A stretch of 64,000 bases of DNA. It comes from Corynebacterium sp. sy039. GTDB taxonomy: Bacteria; Actinomycetota; Actinomycetes; Mycobacteriales; Mycobacteriaceae. Numbering within the stretch: position 1 is the stretch's first letter; every line of letters starts with the position of its first letter. A program made the position numbers and the translations under genes. Shown one piece after another: positions 1 through 12,422 of the stretch. The notes under the pieces were generated by a model. The model did not search any database, had not been told where the DNA came from, and saw only the letters and a program-made list of their open reading frames with translations. The stretch lies in the NCBI RefSeq assembly GCF_007904105.1, contig NZ_CP042325.1, positions 1 to 64,000 on the forward strand. Reading direction: 5' to 3'.

Positions 1-100
1 TCGGAAATTTACTCTGTGAACAAAACGGTGAATTGAAAATGACGCAATTACACAACCATATGGACGCTTGAACACAAAAATTGGTATAGGAATCTAGAAC

Positions 101-1660
101 GTGACGGAAAATACTACTTCCCTCAACGAGACATGGAAGAAAGTTGTTGATGAGCTGATCTCATTGAGTGAGAAAAATGAAGCGAATCTGCATCCACTTA
201 GTGCACAAAAACGCGCATATCTACATTTGGCGAAGCCTGTGGCACTCGTTCAAGGTGTTGCTGTGCTAGCTGTTCCCCATACCAAGGCGAAGGACTTTAT
301 CGAAGGCGAACTCGGTAGTGTCATCTCGCAAGTGCTCAGCGCACATATGGGTCGCTCTTTTGCTCTTGCAGTTACCATTGATCCACAGGTTGTCGTCGAG
401 CAGCAAAATGAGCATGAAGAAATTACTCAGGTAGAATCAGCGCCACAACCTGCTCAAATAGGTTGGGAAACTACTCATAGTGCTGATGATGAGACAGGGT
501 TCAAGCGTCAAACCCAGGTGGCACAACCTGATCCTATTAGTTTCGCACAGGCAAATACCACGGCAGCAACATTAGCAACACTATCGACCTCACCTAGTTC
601 AACTCTCACCGAGACAACAGGGAATAAGGCACAAAAACTCGAATCGCTTAATCCTGCTCATACCTTTGACAACTATGTGATTAGTGACTCCAATAAATTG
701 CCGGCTTCGGCTGCGATTGCTGTAGCAGAAAAGCCTGCTCGTGCCTACAATCCGCTATTCATTTGGGGCGATTCTGGTCTAGGCAAGACGCACCTGATGC
801 ACGCCATTGGTAATTATGCTCACCAATTAAATCCAGAACTAAAAATTAAATATGTTTCTAGTGAAGAATTCACTAATGACTACATCAATTCAGTTCGCGA
901 CGACCGTCAAACCTCTTTTAAGCGTCGCTACCGTGAAGTTGATATTTTGATGGTTGACGATATTCAGTTCCTACAAGGTAAAGAAGGAACTCAGGAAGAA
1001 TTTTTCCATACATTTAACGCGCTAGAACAAAGCGGTAAGCAAATTGTGCTCAGCTCAGATCGTCCGCCAAAACAGCTAACCACCTTGGAAGATCGACTCC
1101 GCACTCGGTTCCAGGCAGGACTTATCGCAGACATTTATCCACCTGATTTAGAAACTCGTATCGCAATTCTGTCGAAGAAATCTCGAGCTGAAGGCATTGA
1201 AGCTGATAGGGAAGTGCTAGAACTTATTGCTAGTAGATTTGATTCTTCTATCCGAGAACTAGAAGGTGCTTTTATTCGAGTATCTGCCTATGCCTCAGTG
1301 AACAAAATTGAGCTCACAAGAGAAACAGCAGAAGTTGCTCTACAAAATATAACCCCTGACCAGTCAAATGTGGATATCACACCAGATACAATCATTGAGG
1401 TAACTGCGGATTATTTCAAGGTAAAAGCAGCTGATATTCGCGGCAAAGTCAAAAGGACAAACATCGCCCATGCACGGCAAATAGCCATGTACCTATGCCG
1501 TGAACTCACTGAACTATCTTTGCCGAAAATTGGGGAAAATTTTGGTGGCAAAGACCATACAACAGTGATGTATGCCGACAGAAAAATACGCAAGGAAATC
1601 GCACAAAACAAAGAGATCTATAACGAGATTCAGCAGATTACCATGCAGATTAAAGGCTAG
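101..1660 (+). CDS. dnaA: Chromosomal replication initiator DnaA
   Basis: DnaA binds DnaA boxes at oriC and opens the duplex for helicase loading. The 519-residue product has an N-terminal domain I, a long Glu/Gln/Ser/Thr-rich linker (about residues 105-185), an AAA+ core with Walker A GDSGLGKTH and Walker B MVDDIQFL, and a C-terminal helix-turn-helix with the DnaA signature GGKDHTTVMYA. It starts with GTG at 101 behind only a weak ribosome site. A box-like TGTGAACAA at 15-23 could reflect autoregulation (inference). It is followed by the oriC intergenic region and dnaN, the usual order. Length and motifs are normal for actinobacteria. Confidence 0.98.
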   Translation: MTENTTSLNETWKKVVDELISLSEKNEANLHPLSAQKRAYLHLAKPVALVQGVAVLAVPHTKAKDFIEGELGSVISQVLSAHMGRSFALAVTIDPQVVVEQQNEHEEITQVESAPQPAQIGWETTHSADDETGFKRQTQVAQPDPISFAQANTTAATLATLSTSPSSTLTETTGNKAQKLESLNPAHTFDNYVISDSNKLPASAAIAVAEKPARAYNPLFIWGDSGLGKTHLMHAIGNYAHQLNPELKIKYVSSEEFTNDYINSVRDDRQTSFKRRYREVDILMVDDIQFLQGKEGTQEEFFHTFNALEQSGKQIVLSSDRPPKQLTTLEDRLRTRFQAGLIADIYPPDLETRIAILSKKSRAEGIEADREVLELIASRFDSSIRELEGAFIRVSAYASVNKIELTRETAEVALQNITPDQSNVDITPDTIIEVTADYFKVKAADIRGKVKRTNIAHARQIAMYLCRELTELSLPKIGENFGGKDHTTVMYADRKIRKEIAQNKEIYNEIQQITMQIKG

Positions 1661-2272
1661 TGCGGCTAGTGCAGAGTATTTCTCTGCATTCCTAACTAGA
1701 ACCTGTGGATAAAAAACATCTTTTTATCTGCAGGTTTTTCTTTTTTATCAGTTATCCACAAAAGTTATTCACAGCTGTGTAATTACAGCAATGTAACTAT
1801 ATGAAACTCATCACATTACAGCGCAATAGCAGGGTGAAAAATCAAGGAAAACTGTTGTGGAAAAGTAGAGAAAAAATGTGTACAAAAACTGAAAATCTGG
1901 GGAAAAATTGTGAATAACAAAAGCACTCTAAAAGTTATCCACAAGCAAACTGTGTTATTCACAAAAAATACACATAATTTTTCACACGCAAAAACTTTTA
2001 TCAGCGTGCAATTACAATGGTTATGCACAGATTTCACAGGACTTACTGTTATTACCAAATATATTTAAGAAAAATCTCTAATAAAAACAGGGCTTGGGGA
2101 AAACTGCTCAAAACCACAGTGGCAAGAAATTACAAAAAGTGAAGCAGTTATTCACAAAGAACAAAAATGGAGTTTCGCTGACGTCGAAAGGCGGGTACTT
2201 TAGTCTTTGTAATTCTTATTAAAAATTTTTGAGCTAAACGGCTAAACATTAAAAGACAAAAGGGAGCTTGGT
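1661..2272. other. oriC: Chromosomal origin oriC, dnaA-dnaN intergenic region
   Basis: This A+T-rich 612-bp gap contains many DnaA boxes. TTATCCACA is at 1752-1760 and 1935-1943 (plus) and 1704-1712 (minus). TTATTCACA is at 1765-1773, 1955-1963 and 2148-2156 (plus) and 1909-1917 (minus). The variant TTATGCACA is at 2021-2029. Position between dnaA and dnaN and this box density are the standard actinobacterial origin. The duplex-unwinding element was not resolved. An 80-residue ORF on the minus strand here is not considered coding. Confidence 0.93.
1700..1740 (+). terminator. Hairpin terminator of dnaA with an embedded DnaA box
   Basis: Arms at 1700-1715 and 1721-1736 can pair over 16 bp with two G-U wobbles around loop ACATC. 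A T-rich tract follows (1735 onwards, interrupted by one C). The left arm contains TGTGGATAA (1704-1712), a perfect DnaA box on the minus strand, so termination and DnaA binding share bases. Confidence 0.7.
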
Positions 2273-3462
2273 ATGGACGATCAGAATGTGTCATTTCAGG
2301 TCGAGAAAGAAGACTTAGTTAGCGCAGTATCGTGGGTTGCCCGAAACTTATCACCCAAACCATCGCAACCAGTGCTAAGAGCTATGCTTATCACTGCTCA
2401 TGACGAGGGACTAGAACTAGCTGGTTTCGATTATGAAGTGTCCACAAAGGTAAATATCCCAGCAATGGTGAAGCAACCTGGTCGAATAGCAGTAGCTGGT
2501 AAACTCATCGCTGATATTGTTAATACTTTGCCAGCTAAACCAGTAGAAATTTATGTTGATGGTTCCACAGTTCAGCTAGTATGTGGTTCTTCTCGCTTTG
2601 AGCTGCCCTCAATTCCATTAGACGACTATCCACCTTTACCTCAATTACCTGAGGTTACTGGTGCTATTAATACTCAACTTTTTATTAATGCAATCAATCA
2701 GGTCAGTATTGCCGCAGGTAAAGATGATACTTTGCCAATGCTGACCGGTGTGTATATGGAAATTGATGGTGAGTCGGTAACTCTGACTGCAACTGACCGA
2801 TTCCGTCTTGCTGTTCGACGCCTCAACTGGGTTCCTTCAGTGGCAGATGCTCAAGCAAAACTGCTTATTTTGGCAAAAAATCTAGTTGAGAATGCTCGTA
2901 CCCTAGACGCAAATTCTAAAGAGCCGGTAGAAATTGCTGTTGGTGCTGGTGAGGACATCGGATCAGATGGTCTTTTTGGTATTCGAGTTGAGTCGCGCCA
3001 AACTACTAGCCGTATGCTCGATGCCGAGTTTCCTAATGTGGAGCCTCTTTTGCCAAAGAAACACCGTTGTATCGCAAGTGTAGAAGTTTCCGTGCTGCAA
3101 GATGCTATTCGACGTGTCTCTTTGGTTTGCTGATCGCAAATGCACAGATCAGAATGAACTTCACCAAAGGTGAACTTATCCTCTCTGCAGGTGGAAATGA
3201 TGCTGGTCATGCTGAAGAAGCAATCCCTTGTGCTTTTAGTGGCGATGAAGAAATGCTCATTGCCTTTAATCCAGGTTATTTACGAGATGGGTTGAGTGCT
3301 GTGTCATCTGACCGAGTAGTATTCGGTTTTACTGAGCCATCGCGACCAGCAATTCTCATTCCAGAGCCAGAGCAATTACCAGAACTTGGTGAGGACGATA
3401 TGTTTGATACGCCAGCATCTGATTTCATCTATTTGCTCATGCCAGTTCGCCTGCCTAACTAA
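2273..3462 (+). pseudogene. dnaN: DNA polymerase III beta sliding clamp, frameshifted as read
   Basis: The beta clamp holds polymerase III on DNA and is essential. The first frame (from ATG 2273, with AAAGGGAG upstream) gives a normal clamp for about 285 residues up to RRVSLV, then hits TGA at 3131-3133. The rest of the clamp (NAQIRMNF to the C-terminal LLMPVRLPN) continues in another frame and stops at 3462. Removing one T from 3126-3128 and one A from 3138-3140 restores a continuous protein of 395 residues reading RRVSLV-ADR-NAQIR, close to the family's usual length. Both extra bases sit in homopolymer runs 10 bases apart. Because the gene is essential, a sequencing error is the likeliest cause. 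Confidence 0.9.
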
Positions 3463-3489
3463 GAATTAAAAGGATTAAAAGACGCCACA

Positions 3490-4791
3490 GTGTATCTTCG
3501 TGAACTTGAGTTACGTGATTTCCGATCCTGGGAGCAGTGCACAATAGCACTGCAACCAGGTGTCAACATTTTTGTTGGCCGCAATGGCTTTGGCAAAACA
3601 AACATTGTTGAGGCCATCGGATATATGGCGCACCTAGGTTCTCACCGAGTATCAAGTGATATGCCGTTGATTCGCCAAGGTGCGCAATCTGCGCGAATAT
3701 CAGTAAAAGCAATCAATGAAGGTAGAGAACTCATAGCGCATTTACTTATCAGCGCACGAGGAAGTAATCAGGCACAGATAAACCGTACTCGCTTGGAATC
3801 ACCACGAGAACTATTAGGTGTAGTTCATACTGTGTTGTTTTCTCCAGAAGATTTAGCGCTGGTACGTGGCGAACCAGAACAAAGACGCAGATTTTTAGAC
3901 CACATCATTGCCAGCAGATACCCACGACTGGCTGGGGTAAAAGCAGATTATGACAAAGTATTGCGGCAGCGTAATTCATTATTAAAAACTGCTACTGCTG
4001 CTCTCAAACGTGGTTACACTGCCCAGGCACATACCACAGCTAGCGAAGATACGGATACAGCACTTGCTACATTAGATGTCTGGGATGGGCAATTAGCTCA
4101 TTATGGTGCACAAATTGTTGAAGCTAGATTAAGTCTTATCGCAGAATTACTCCCTTTAGTCCATAGTGCTTATGCACATATTGCTCCTGAATCACGTCCT
4201 GCGACCATTGCATATTCCAGCACTATTGATAATGCTGATCTTATGCAGCAACTCCAAACACAAGAGTTGTCCGTCGTAGAGCGAGTAGAGATTCTTGAAG
4301 CTGCAATGCTGCATGAATTATCACAAATGCGCACCAAAGAAATTGATCGTGGGGTAAGCCTTATTGGTCCTCATCGAGATGATCTCGAGGTACTTTTGGG
4401 AAATTATCCTGCTAAAGGTTTCGCAAGTCATGGCGAAACTTGGTCTTTTGCTCTAGCCCTACGCCTTGGTGAATACGAGTTATTAAAAAAAGACCGAGTA
4501 AATCCCATTTTGATACTTGACGACGTTTTTGCCGAGCTTGATACCCAGCGTAGACAAAAACTCGCTGGAATCATTGATGATGTGGAACAGGTCTTTATCA
4601 CCGCAGCTGTTGATGAAGATTTACCGGAAAATCTTGCTAAAAGCAATGCTCATGACAAACAAATACATCGCTATAACGTCAGTGTGCGCGATACTGATTC
4701 AGGTAGAGTGTCGGTTCTTTCTTATCCTTCCCAGACTGAACAACTAAAGCACTCCGATCAACCTCAGGAACAGGAGAATAAGCATGGATAA
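3490..4791 (+). CDS. recF: DNA replication and repair protein RecF
   Basis: RecF is an SMC-like ATPase that helps load RecA at single-strand gaps. The 433-residue protein begins [16 protein letters not shown], a typical RecF start. It has Walker [10 protein letters not shown] near residue 30, the signature region SLIGPHRDD around residue 290, and Walker [14 protein letters not shown] near residue 340. It starts with GTG at 3490. The C-terminal tail of about 60 residues is polar and poorly conserved. The 3' end overlaps the next gene by 8 bp, which suggests translational coupling. Confidence 0.96.
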   Translation: MYLRELELRDFRSWEQCTIALQPGVNIFVGRNGFGKTNIVEAIGYMAHLGSHRVSSDMPLIRQGAQSARISVKAINEGRELIAHLLISARGSNQAQINRTRLESPRELLGVVHTVLFSPEDLALVRGEPEQRRRFLDHIIASRYPRLAGVKADYDKVLRQRNSLLKTATAALKRGYTAQAHTTASEDTDTALATLDVWDGQLAHYGAQIVEARLSLIAELLPLVHSAYAHIAPESRPATIAYSSTIDNADLMQQLQTQELSVVERVEILEAAMLHELSQMRTKEIDRGVSLIGPHRDDLEVLLGNYPAKGFASHGETWSFALALRLGEYELLKKDRVNPILILDDVFAELDTQRRQKLAGIIDDVEQVFITAAVDEDLPENLAKSNAHDKQIHRYNVSVRDTDSGRVSVLSYPSQTEQLKHSDQPQEQENKHG

Positions 4792-5320
4792 TGATTTTTC
4801 TCCAGAAGATGATTTAGTAACGCAAAAATTCCTTAGTATCCGCCAGCAGGCAAAAAAACGAAATATCACACTTACTTCAATAGTGCGACCGAGGAAAAAA
4901 ACACCATCTCGACCACCGCGTTTAGGGTATCCAACTGGTCGCGATGGACGAGGATTGGGTAAGAAAAATAAATTAGAGGGTTTTTCTTCTATTGTGAATA
5001 GGGAAATCACAACACGTGGATGGAAAAAAGAACTCGCTGGTGGTTGGATTATTTCACATTGGGGCGACGTCGTAGGGCATAATGTTGCATCGCATACCAA
5101 GATAGAAATGCTGAAAAATAAAGAGTTGCATATTAGTTGTGATTCGACTGCGTGGGCGACCAATCTTAGGTATATGCAGCATGATATTTTGCAAAAAATT
5201 GCTGTGGAAGTCGGCGATAATGTTGTGGTGAAATTGCATATTTATGGTCCCAAAGCACCCACATGGCGGCATGGTCCTTTGCACGTTAAGGGCAGAGGTC
5301 CAAGGGACACCTATGGATAG
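4784..5320 (+). CDS. dciA: DciA-family (DUF721) helicase-loading protein
   Basis: DciA is the ancestral helicase-associated initiation factor in bacteria lacking DnaC/DnaI, and in actinobacteria it lies between recF and gyrB. The 178-residue protein has a basic N-terminal region and a DUF721 core: [19 protein letters not shown], then [18 protein letters not shown], the usual 'vge.ia.ht / l.v.v.ss.wa..l..l' pattern. It starts with ATG 4784 after AGGAG (4772-4776), inside the end of recF. The name rests on family pattern and synteny. Confidence 0.88.
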   Translation: MDNDFSPEDDLVTQKFLSIRQQAKKRNITLTSIVRPRKKTPSRPPRLGYPTGRDGRGLGKKNKLEGFSSIVNREITTRGWKKELAGGWIISHWGDVVGHNVASHTKIEMLKNKELHISCDSTAWATNLRYMQHDILQKIAVEVGDNVVVKLHIYGPKAPTWRHGPLHVKGRGPRDTYG

Positions 5321-5396
5321 TGCGCTCATTTTCCCTTAAAAGCCGTGTGCAGCTAGGCGCGTAGGGGAGTAAACAGTGTAGAATAAAAACGTCTAA

Positions 5397-7469
<2,073 letters not shown>

Positions 7470-7489
7470 GTTTTAGCTTCTGGCTTAAC

Positions 7490-7526
7490 AATATACGCGT
7501 GCAAACTTTGTTTGTGCGCGTATATT
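7490..7526 (+). terminator. Hairpin after gyrB
   Basis: Arms 7490-7506 and 7510-7526 pair over about 17 bp with two wobbles around a TTT loop. The T-tract is weak, so this may be a terminator or an mRNA 3'-end stabiliser. Confidence 0.45.
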
Positions 7527-7566
7527 ACTATCTAAGTTCTTTAGGTTTTCTGAAAGTTAAGGAATA

Positions 7567-8859
7567 ATGATGCAGCCTAAACATTTTTCAGTTAAAGAAA
7601 TTACTAAAAATGCTTTACCTATCATTGCTGCTTCATTTATCAGTATTGCCATTGACCTTACTGATTCTTTAATTATTGGACATTATTCCACTCAGACTCT
7701 TGCTGGAATTGCAATTGGTATCACGCTTTATGAATTACCGACGAATGTTCTCTTAGGTTCACTCATGGCAGTACGAATCATGGCACCACGAGTTAATTCA
7801 CAACAGTCACGTGAAACATATGGCATAAAAAATGTTTTAAGTTTTTTGGTTCCTCTTTCTGCAGGTATTGTGATTGTTTCTATTGGTGGTGCAGGCATTG
7901 CTTTGCATCTTGTTGATAGCGAATTATGGCATGAGGGTCTTTGTTATTTCATTACAAGAATTCCGGGCTTGATTTTCCAGATCATAAATACGACTTTGGT
8001 AATTTTCTTGACTTTGTGGGGGCGAAAAAACATTCCACTGCTGGTCATGGTAATGAGCGCACCAATTAATGTGTTTCTAGATGTAGTACTCATTTTTGGT
8101 ATTGGTGTCTTTCCAGAATTAGGGGCATTAGGTGCAGGTATAGCAAGCACCTTTAGCGTATGTATTCCGTTGCTTGTTTTACTGCCATTGACGTGGAGTA
8201 TGGCTAGAGTACACGTGCGGCAGGAAAATTCGGCTGAAAATTATCATGGGTGGCAAAAAATGGCACTGCCAGCAGCTAGTTCTGCGTTTGTAGATTACAC
8301 AGGCAGTATTATTTTCGTTGCTATTTTATCTTTTTCTGGTGCCTCTGCTTTAGCAAGTGTGCGTTTTGGTATGCAGTTCCATATCGTCGCATATATTTGG
8401 GTGTCAAGCTTTTCGACGGCAGCCTTGTATGTCATTGGTAAAGAACATGACTGGCAGCAAAAGCATAATGGTGTCGCTGGAATACACGTAATTCGTAGTT
8501 TATTCCTGGGTATTGGGGTAGTAGCTGCCATTATGGTTGCTATTGTCTCATCGCTAACTTTTGTGTTTCTGGCAAAAGATACCCATATTATTGGGTCGTA
8601 TATTCTTGTTAGCTTGATTATCGTGCTTCTGTGTCCGATTATTGGTTTTACTTACGGTAATGTGACTGCACTACGTTTAGTTGGGGATACTCGCAGTGAG
8701 TTTTTAAGCAATTTTATTAGTGTGTGGGGTTCTCAAATACCGATTGCTGCCATTTTTGCGTTTAGTATAGGCGGAATTAGTCCTTTTATTGGATTGGCAG
8801 GTTACTGGATAATGCGTGCTTTTGCTACACATATTCAGGTAGTTAAAAACATTAAGTAG
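7567..8859 (+). CDS. MATE-family multidrug/sodium antiporter-like transporter
   Basis: This is a polytopic inner-membrane protein of 430 residues with about 12 hydrophobic segments in two homologous halves. It carries the MatE pattern: ALPIIAASFISIAIDLTDSL at the start, LAGIAIG, an internal MSAPINVFLDVVLIFG, and the second-half repeat beginning ALPAASSAFVDYTG. MATE proteins export cationic drugs or metabolites with Na+ or H+. Two tandem ATGs (7567, 7570) follow AAGGAAT. The 3' end overlaps the convergent toxin-like gene by 8 bp. The substrate cannot be told from sequence. Confidence 0.88.
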   Translation: MMQPKHFSVKEITKNALPIIAASFISIAIDLTDSLIIGHYSTQTLAGIAIGITLYELPTNVLLGSLMAVRIMAPRVNSQQSRETYGIKNVLSFLVPLSAGIVIVSIGGAGIALHLVDSELWHEGLCYFITRIPGLIFQIINTTLVIFLTLWGRKNIPLLVMVMSAPINVFLDVVLIFGIGVFPELGALGAGIASTFSVCIPLLVLLPLTWSMARVHVRQENSAENYHGWQKMALPAASSAFVDYTGSIIFVAILSFSGASALASVRFGMQFHIVAYIWVSSFSTAALYVIGKEHDWQQKHNGVAGIHVIRSLFLGIGVVAAIMVAIVSSLTFVFLAKDTHIIGSYILVSLIIVLLCPIIGFTYGNVTALRLVGDTRSEFLSNFISVWGSQIPIAAIFAFSIGGISPFIGLAGYWIMRAFATHIQVVKNIK

Positions 8860-9121
8860 CGTCATTAAGATCGACGAAAATACGCGCTAGGTATTCACTA
8901 AATGCTTCATTAGCGTGGGCGAGTGGTGGATTTTGTGCAATGAATAGATGGATATAATCAAGATATGCCTGAGGGGTAGTGAATATAGGAACTGAGTGAA
9001 TAGCTGCAGAACTTAATGCACTAATACAGGTCAAGGCAGCATAGTCTGTGATGTGTGTATTAAAGCGTTCACAGAAAATATCAGCAATGATAAGCACTTG
9101 TTCATTACTTAGAGCGTGCAT
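8852..9121 (-). CDS. Degenerate Doc/Fic-like toxin partner, 89 aa
   Basis: This small protein is encoded downstream of, and overlapping by 17 bp, an RHH-type antitoxin. Its layout resembles short Doc-like proteins: an N-terminal helix EQVLIIADIFCERF, then DYAALTCISALSSA, then a helix ending in a YLARIFVD-like segment. Where Doc/Fic enzymes have H-x-F/L-x-D-x-N-K-R, this protein shows N64-P-P-L-A-H-A-N-E-A-F. The catalytic His and the basic residues are replaced while the Asn is kept. If the alignment is right, it is probably catalytically dead or altered. Homology is judged by eye, and an unrelated small protein is possible. Confidence 0.55.
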   Translation of the reverse strand: MHALSNEQVLIIADIFCERFNTHITDYAALTCISALSSAAIHSVPIFTTPQAYLDYIHLFIAQNPPLAHANEAFSEYLARIFVDLNDAT

Positions 9122-9332
9122 GAGTGGGGCGGTCTTTCAGTCTTTCATAGGTGCGAGAGATCTCGTCAATGTGGGCATGGGCAAGATCATTGACATGAGC
9201 GTCGGCAAGCGCGCGGGCAGCGGTAGAGACTATGGCGCGTACTGCTGCTTCATGTTTGCTGGTGCCGTGCATATGGGCAAGTAAGCTCAATGCGCGGTCT
9301 TGTTCATGGGTGAGTCGAAGTGTCATTGCCAT
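9105..9332 (-). CDS. RHH/CopG-like antitoxin, 75 aa
   Basis: The N-terminus MAMTLRLTHEQDRALSLLA followed by GTSKHEAAVRAIV is the typical beta-strand plus two-helix ribbon-helix-helix DNA-binding fold. The C-terminal half (DEISRTYERLKDR) would be the toxin-binding region. It is the first gene of a two-gene minus-strand operon with the Doc-like gene. A perfect inverted repeat lies 14 bp upstream of its start codon, the expected place for an autoregulatory operator. The first ATG gives the complete fold. Confidence 0.72.
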   Translation of the reverse strand: MAMTLRLTHEQDRALSLLAHMHGTSKHEAAVRAIVSTAARALADAHVNDLAHAHIDEISRTYERLKDRPTHARSK

Positions 9333-9345
9333 GAACTCATCCTAA

Positions 9346-9372
9346 CAAGTGGTATCACTTTGATACCACTTG
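9346..9372. promoter_or_regulatory. Perfect 12-bp inverted repeat, likely antitoxin operator
   Basis: CAAGTGGTATCA (9346-9357) and TGATACCACTTG (9361-9372) are exact reverse complements around a 3-base spacer CTT. The palindrome sits directly upstream of the antitoxin start (9332) and 98 bp before gyrA. RHH antitoxins usually bind such palindromes to repress their own operon. It could also affect the gyrA promoter. Confidence 0.75.
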
Positions 9373-9470
9373 CCTGCTTTTGGGGCACTATACGCCAAAA
9401 TAAGCGGCTTTCTTGTCTTTTTTCGATTAAAGTGGGTGATGTTCCTATAACAAGAAAAGTAAGGTAATTC

Positions 9471-11996
9471 ATGAGCGACGATCTCTCGGGAGATACATTC
9501 GACCGTATCCGCCCCATTGACCTCAATGAAGAAATGCAAACCAGCTATATCGACTATGCAATGTCGGTTATTGTTGGTCGTGCGCTACCTGAGGTTCGGG
9601 ACGGTCTTAAACCTGTACACCGCCGTATTCTCTACGCAATGTACGATTCTGGCTACCGCCCAGATCGCAGTTATGTCAAGTCTTCTCGTCCAGTTTCCGA
9701 CACAATGGGTCAATTCCACCCACACGGTGACAGCGCAATCTACGACACACTCGTACGCTTAAGCCAAGACTGGAATATGCGTTACCCGCTTGTCGACGGC
9801 CAGGGTAATTTTGGTTCTCGCGGTAATGATGGTCCAGCTGCTATGCGTTATACCGAGTGTCGTCTCACCCCATTGGCCATGGAAATGGTGCGCGACATTC
9901 GAGAAAATACCGTGGACTTTTCTCCCAACTACGACGGCAAAACTCAAGAACCACAGGTGCTGCCCTCACGTGTACCAAACCTATTGATGAATGGTTCCAA
10001 TGGTATTGCCGTGGGTATGGCAACCAACATTCCGCCACATAACCTCAATGAGCTAGCCGATGCTATTTACTGGATGTTGGAGAATCCAGACGCGGATGAC
10101 ACCACTGCACTAGAAGCGTGCATGGAGTACATCAAAGGACCAGATTTTCCAACGGCTGGGTTGATCGTCGGTAGCCAAGGAATTAAAGATGTTTATACCA
10201 CTGGTCGCGGTTCTATTCGGATGCGTGGCGTTAGTACCATCGAAGAAGAAGGTTCGCGCCAAGCTATTGTCATTACCGAGTTACCATTCCAGGTAAATCC
10301 AGATAATCTCATCTCTAATATCGCAGAGCAAGTTCGTGATGGAAAACTTGCCGGTATTTCTAAAATTGAGGATGAGTCCTCAGACCGCGTGGGTATGCGT
10401 ATTGTGGTTACGCTCAAGCGTGATGCAGTGCCACGCGTGGTGCTCAACAATTTGTATAAGCATTCACAGCTGCAAACCAATTTCAGCGCAAATATGCTCT
10501 CCATTGTCGATGGAGTACCTCGTACCCTGCGTCTCGATCAGATGTTGCGCAATTATGTTAATCATCAGATTGAAGTTATTGTTCGACGCACGCAATATCG
10601 CTTAGACGAGGCAGAAAAGCGAGCACATATTCTTCGCGCACTCATCAAAGCACTCGATATGCTTGATGAAGTTATTGCGCTTATTCGACGTTCCGCCACT
10701 GTTGAAGTTGCTCGCACTGGTTTGATGGAGCTACTCGACGTTGACGAAATCCAGGCAGAGGCTATTTTGGCAATGCCACTGCGTAGGCTTGCAGCTCTGG
10801 AGCGTCAGAAGATTATTGATGAATTGGCTGAAATTGAAGCAGAGATCGCCGATTATGTGGATATTTTGGCAAAGCCTGAGCGTCAGCGTGCAATTATTGG
10901 TGATGAACTTAAGGAGATCGTCGATAAGCATGGCGACGAGCGCCGCACCGAAATCATTGCTGCCACCGGTGATGTGACTGAGGAAGACCTGATTGCTCGT
11001 GAAAATGTTGTGGTGACTATTACTTCTACTGGTTATGCAAAGCGCACCAAGGTAGATGCTTATAAGTCACAAAAGCGTGGCGGTAAAGGCGTTCGCGGGG
11101 CAGAACTAAAGCAAGATGATATTGTGCGTCACTTCTTTGTTAGTTCTACCCATGACTGGATTTTGTTCTTTACTAACTTTGGTCGAGTGTATCGACTCAA
11201 AGCCTTTGAGCTGCCAGAAGCAACGCGAACTGCGCGTGGTCAGCACGTAGCAAACCTACTTGAGTTTCAGCCAGAAGAACGCATTGCGCAGGTTATTAAA
11301 ATTCAATCCTACGAGGATGCTCCTTATCTGGTACTTGCTACTGCACAGGGTAGGGTCAAGAAATCGCGTCTGTCTGACTATGAATCTAATCGCTCTGGTG
11401 GACTTATTGCGATCAATCTAAATGAAGGCGATAAACTCATTGGTGCCGCATTATGCTCTAATGAAGATGATCTCCTGCTTGTTTCCGAAGAAGGACAGTC
11501 TATTCGCTTTAGTGCTGATGATGATCAATTGCGCCCAATGGGACGTTCTACAGCAGGTGTTAAAGGTATGCGCTTCCGTGGCGACGACCAACTGCTAGAG
11601 ATGTGCGTTGTGCGTGACGGAGAGTACCTCTTGGTTGCCACAAGCGGTGGTTATGGTAAGCGTACTGCTATGGAAGAATACTCTGCACAAGGACGAGGCG
11701 GTCTTGGTGTAGTGACCTTCAAGTACACGCCAAAGCGTGGCAAACTCATCAGTGCATTGGCGGTCGACGACGATGATCAAATCTTTGCAATCACTTCAGC
11801 TGGTGGTGTCATCCGCACCGAGGTTAATCAGATTCGCCCAAGTTCGCGTGCGACAATGGGTGTTCGCCTAGTCAATCTTGAAGATGGCGTTGAATTGCTC
11901 GCAATTGATCGCAATGTTGAAGGTGAGGGTGAAGAAGAAGCAGAAGCTGTGGCAAAGGGCGAAACTACTGGTCCAGCAGATAAAGAGGAGAACTAA
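9471..11996 (+). CDS. gyrA: DNA gyrase subunit A
   Basis: GyrA is the DNA-cleaving subunit of gyrase. The 841-residue protein has the N-terminal winged-helix domain with the quinolone region [15 protein letters not shown], in which Ser88 and Asp92 are the susceptible-type residues. The catalytic Tyr lies in [10 protein letters not shown] (about Tyr127). The C-terminal beta-pinwheel carries the GyrA box QKRGGKGV and related blades. The acidic tail is Glu-rich. ATG 9471 is preceded by AAGGT. It is followed two bases after its stop by a small membrane protein, the conserved corynebacterial arrangement. Confidence 0.98.
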   Translation: MSDDLSGDTFDRIRPIDLNEEMQTSYIDYAMSVIVGRALPEVRDGLKPVHRRILYAMYDSGYRPDRSYVKSSRPVSDTMGQFHPHGDSAIYDTLVRLSQDWNMRYPLVDGQGNFGSRGNDGPAAMRYTECRLTPLAMEMVRDIRENTVDFSPNYDGKTQEPQVLPSRVPNLLMNGSNGIAVGMATNIPPHNLNELADAIYWMLENPDADDTTALEACMEYIKGPDFPTAGLIVGSQGIKDVYTTGRGSIRMRGVSTIEEEGSRQAIVITELPFQVNPDNLISNIAEQVRDGKLAGISKIEDESSDRVGMRIVVTLKRDAVPRVVLNNLYKHSQLQTNFSANMLSIVDGVPRTLRLDQMLRNYVNHQIEVIVRRTQYRLDEAEKRAHILRALIKALDMLDEVIALIRRSATVEVARTGLMELLDVDEIQAEAILAMPLRRLAALERQKIIDELAEIEAEIADYVDILAKPERQRAIIGDELKEIVDKHGDERRTEIIAATGDVTEEDLIARENVVVTITSTGYAKRTKVDAYKSQKRGGKGVRGAELKQDDIVRHFFVSSTHDWILFFTNFGRVYRLKAFELPEATRTARGQHVANLLEFQPEERIAQVIKIQSYEDAPYLVLATAQGRVKKSRLSDYESNRSGGLIAINLNEGDKLIGAALCSNEDDLLLVSEEGQSIRFSADDDQLRPMGRSTAGVKGMRFRGDDQLLEMCVVRDGEYLLVATSGGYGKRTAMEEYSAQGRGGLGVVTFKYTPKRGKLISALAVDDDDQIFAITSAGGVIRTEVNQIRPSSRATMGVRLVNLEDGVELLAIDRNVEGEGEEEAEAVAKGETTGPADKEEN

Positions 11997-11998
11997 TC

Positions 11999-12340
11999 AT
12001 GGCAGGACGTAAGGTGCTGGTGACCCGCATTTCACCTTTAGCTGCGTTTAGAACGACTCTGGCATTGAGCCTTGTCGGTTTGGTTGCCTGGGTTATTTGC
12101 GCCAGTTTGCTCTACCTCGGTTTAGATATTGCCGGAGTCTGGGATCATGTCAATGACATCATTGGTGGTATTGGTGGTGACCAAGTTGTCAGCTTTGGGT
12201 TAGTGCTATCCCTTGCCGGACTATTAGGTGCCATTGTGACAATCATGTTGTCCGTGCTCGCTCCTTTGACAGCAGTAATCTATAACAGCTTGGTTGACCT
12301 ATTCGGTGGGTTAGAGCTAACAGTGCGCGATGATAAGTGA
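11999..12340 (+). CDS. DUF3566 membrane protein
   Basis: This 113-residue protein has two clear transmembrane segments (TLALSLVGLVAWVICASLLY and the second around residues 65-90). It has a basic N-terminus KVLVTRISPLAAFR typical of DUF3566, which lies directly after gyrA across Actinobacteria. GAGGAG (11985-11990) inside the end of gyrA serves as ribosome site, so the two genes are co-transcribed. The molecular role is unknown. Related proteins have been linked to cell growth or division only by context. Confidence 0.85.
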   Translation: MAGRKVLVTRISPLAAFRTTLALSLVGLVAWVICASLLYLGLDIAGVWDHVNDIIGGIGGDQVVSFGLVLSLAGLLGAIVTIMLSVLAPLTAVIYNSLVDLFGGLELTVRDDK

Positions 12341-12422
12341 TAAAAATTGGCGATAAAATAGCCCATATGCAGCTGATTTGCATTTATGTCTGGGAACTAG
12401 GTAGAGTTTTATCTCGTTCCCA

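Noticed and set aside
1816..2058. 80-codon minus-strand frame inside oriC
   Set aside because: It overlaps several DnaA boxes, has an odd hydrophobic and aromatic composition and no family resemblance. It is a chance frame in A+T-rich DNA.
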